5,580 nt of DNA from Verrucomicrobiota bacterium (lineage in GTDB: Bacteria > Verrucomicrobiota > Verrucomicrobiia > Limisphaerales > DSYF01): contig JALOTU010000186.1 of NCBI GenBank assembly GCA_025457725.1, positions 1 to 5,580 of the forward strand, written 5' to 3'. Of this stretch, positions 4,303 through 5,580 are shown piece by piece (the first letter of the stretch is position 1; each line of letters begins with the position of its first letter). A program made the position numbers and the translations under genes. The notes beneath the pieces were generated by a model. It saw only the letters and a program-made list of their open reading frames with translations. It ran no database searches and had not been told where the DNA came from.

Positions 4303-5580
4303 TCATTCCGTCACGTACTTGATCACGCGGGTCTTGGCGGCGCGCTTCCGCTGATTCTCGTCGAGGATCTTCTTGCGCAGGCGCAGGTTCTTCGGCGTGG
4401 CCTCGACGTATTCATCCACGTCGATGTATTCCAGCGCGCGTTCCAGGCTGAGTTTGAGCGGGGCGTTCAGCTGGATGCCCTTGCCGTCGCCCTGGGACCG
4501 CATGTTGGTGAGCTTCTTTTCCTTGACCGGATTCACCGGGATATCCTGCTCGCGTGCGTTTTCGCCAATGATCATGCCCGTGTAAACCCGCTCGCCGGGC
4601 ACCACCATCAGGCGGCCGCGTTCCTGGACCATATTCAGGGCGTAGGAGGTGGCCTCGCCGTTGTCCATGCTGACCAGGGAGCCGTTCTTGCGCGCGGCGA
4701 TCTCCCCCCGATCCGCGCCATACTCGTGGAACAGGTGGCTCATGACACCCATGCCGCGGGTGGAGTTCACCAGGTCCGTCTCGAAACCAATCAATCCGCG
4801 CATGGGAATGAGCGCCTCGACGGTCACATGGTCCCCATGATGGTCCATGTTGGTGATCTCCGCCTTGCGGGCCGCGAGATTCTCCATGATGACGCCCATG
4901 GAATCCTGCGGCACCTCGACGAACAGTTTCTCGATCGGCTCCAGGGGATCGCCCGTGGGCCCCTTTTTCCAGAGCACTTCGGGCCGCGACACGAGGACCT
5001 CGTAACCTTCGCGCCGCATTTGTTCCACCAGCACCGCGATCTGCATCTCTCCCCGCCCGCTCACTGTAAAAATCTTGGGGTCGGACGTCTGCGCCACTCG
5101 CAGCGCTACATTCGTCCGGATCTCCCGGACCAGGCGTTCCCAAATGTGCCGCGCGGTAACCAGCTTGCCGTCCTGCCCGGCCAGCGGACCATCATTCACG
5201 GCGAACTCCATCTGGATGGTCGGGGGATCAATGGGGATGTAGGGCAGGGCGCCGCGCTCGGGGATATCCGTCAGCGTTTCGCCAATGAACACATCCTCAA
5301 ACCCGGTGATGCCGATGATGTCGCCGGCGTGCGCCTCCTCAATTTCGATGCGCTTCAACCCCTCGAAATGGTAGATCATGGTGACCTTGCCCTTGGTCAC
5401 CGCCCCATGCCCATGCAGGCAACAGGCGGCATCGCCCACCTTCACCTTGCCTTCGACGATCTTGCCCAGGGCGATGCGTCCCAGGTAATCGGAGTAATCC
5501 AGGTTGGCGACCAGCACCTGAAAACCGTCCCCGGCCTTGGCGCGCGGCGGCGGGATATGTTTCACGATCATGTCGAACAA
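4303..5580 (-). CDS. typA: Translational GTPase TypA/BipA, C-terminal part (5' end beyond the right edge)
   Basis: The 425 visible residues match TypA/BipA from the end of the GTPase domain to the C-terminus. The TTG at 5580-5578 is an internal leucine codon (LFDMIVKHIPPP), not a start. About 180 upstream residues with the G1-G5 GTP-binding motifs lie outside the window, judging by the usual ~605-residue length. What is seen is an EF-Tu domain-II-like barrel (about 19-105, with LDYSDYLGRIALGKI), an EF-G domain-III-like region (about 120-200, with SGRGEMQIAVLVEQMRREG), an EF-G domain-V-like region (about 210-290, with IPMRGLIGFETDL) and the TypA-specific C-terminal domain, with GKKLTNMR-like KEKKLTNMRSQG (353-364) and the basic end KNLRLRKKILDENQRKRAAK. 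The family binds the ribosome and aids 50S assembly and growth at low temperature or under stress. No frameshift is seen. It is likely the upstream member of an operon with the cyclic-nucleotide-binding-fold gene. Confidence 0.96.
   Translation of the reverse strand: MFDMIVKHIPPPRAKAGDGFQVLVANLDYSDYLGRIALGKIVEGKVKVGDAACCLHGHGAVTKGKVTMIYHFEGLKRIEIEEAHAGDIIGITGFEDVFIGETLTDIPERGALPYIPIDPPTIQMEFAVNDGPLAGQDGKLVTARHIWERLVREIRTNVALRVAQTSDPKIFTVSGRGEMQIAVLVEQMRREGYEVLVSRPEVLWKKGPTGDPLEPIEKLFVEVPQDSMGVIMENLAARKAEITNMDHHGDHVTVEALIPMRGLIGFETDLVNSTRGMGVMSHLFHEYGADRGEIAARKNGSLVSMDNGEATSYALNMVQERGRLMVVPGERVYTGMIIGENAREQDIPVNPVKEKKLTNMRSQGDGKGIQLNAPLKLSLERALEYIDVDEYVEATPKNLRLRKKILDENQRKRAAKTRVIKYVTE

Noticed and set aside
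482..5580. An undescribed multi-gene system made of rnr, phosphoesterase, cyclic-nucleotide-binding fold and typA
   Set aside because: The genes lie in at least three transcription units with divergent and convergent arrangements. rnr and typA are widespread housekeeping genes. Nothing in the sequence links them beyond proximity, apart from the probable typA and cyclic-nucleotide-binding-fold pair.

Overview
This GC-rich window holds four recognisable genes, plus the first codons of a fifth at the left edge. The genes point to a free-living bacterium. The nearest guess for the source is the Verrucomicrobiota or another PVC-group lineage. That guess rests on overall protein character, the lack of Shine-Dalgarno motifs, and a GCGGACATTCCTGTCCGC-type intergenic palindrome that I associate from memory with such genomes. 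It is tentative.

Layout, left to right. (1) Positions 1-115 or 1-127, minus strand: the start of a secreted or periplasmic protein with a clear signal peptide; the rest lies outside the window. (2) About 128-481: a long spacer with a candidate promoter for that gene, a small inverted repeat, a run of GC-rich stem-loops and one solo copy of the palindrome, which sits almost directly after the next gene's stop codon. (3) 482-2725, minus: a complete ribonuclease R. (4) 2726-2849: a 124-bp divergent spacer whose right end is a strong hairpin touching the next start codon. (5) 2850-3581, plus: a small calcineurin-like metallophosphoesterase with all of its metal-binding motifs. (6) 3582-3810: a spacer between convergent genes, mostly filled by a ~180-bp non-coding element whose ends are inverted copies of the palindrome (MITE-like). 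(7) 3811-4254, minus: a single-domain cyclic-nucleotide-binding-fold protein. (8) 4303-5580, minus: the C-terminal two thirds of the translational GTPase TypA/BipA; its GTPase domain lies beyond the right edge.

How the genes relate. typA and the cyclic-nucleotide-binding-fold gene share a strand with a 48-nt gap and are probably co-transcribed. rnr and the phosphoesterase gene diverge from one spacer. RNase R and TypA are both linked in other bacteria to RNA or ribosome handling under cold or stress, but here they are in separate transcription units, so the proximity may be chance. The coding genes look like ordinary chromosomal housekeeping and signalling genes. I see no defence system, CRISPR array, tRNA, rRNA, phage or transposase gene. 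The less usual material is in the spacers: the palindrome family, the MITE-like element, the start-codon hairpin and the folded 3' region of rnr.
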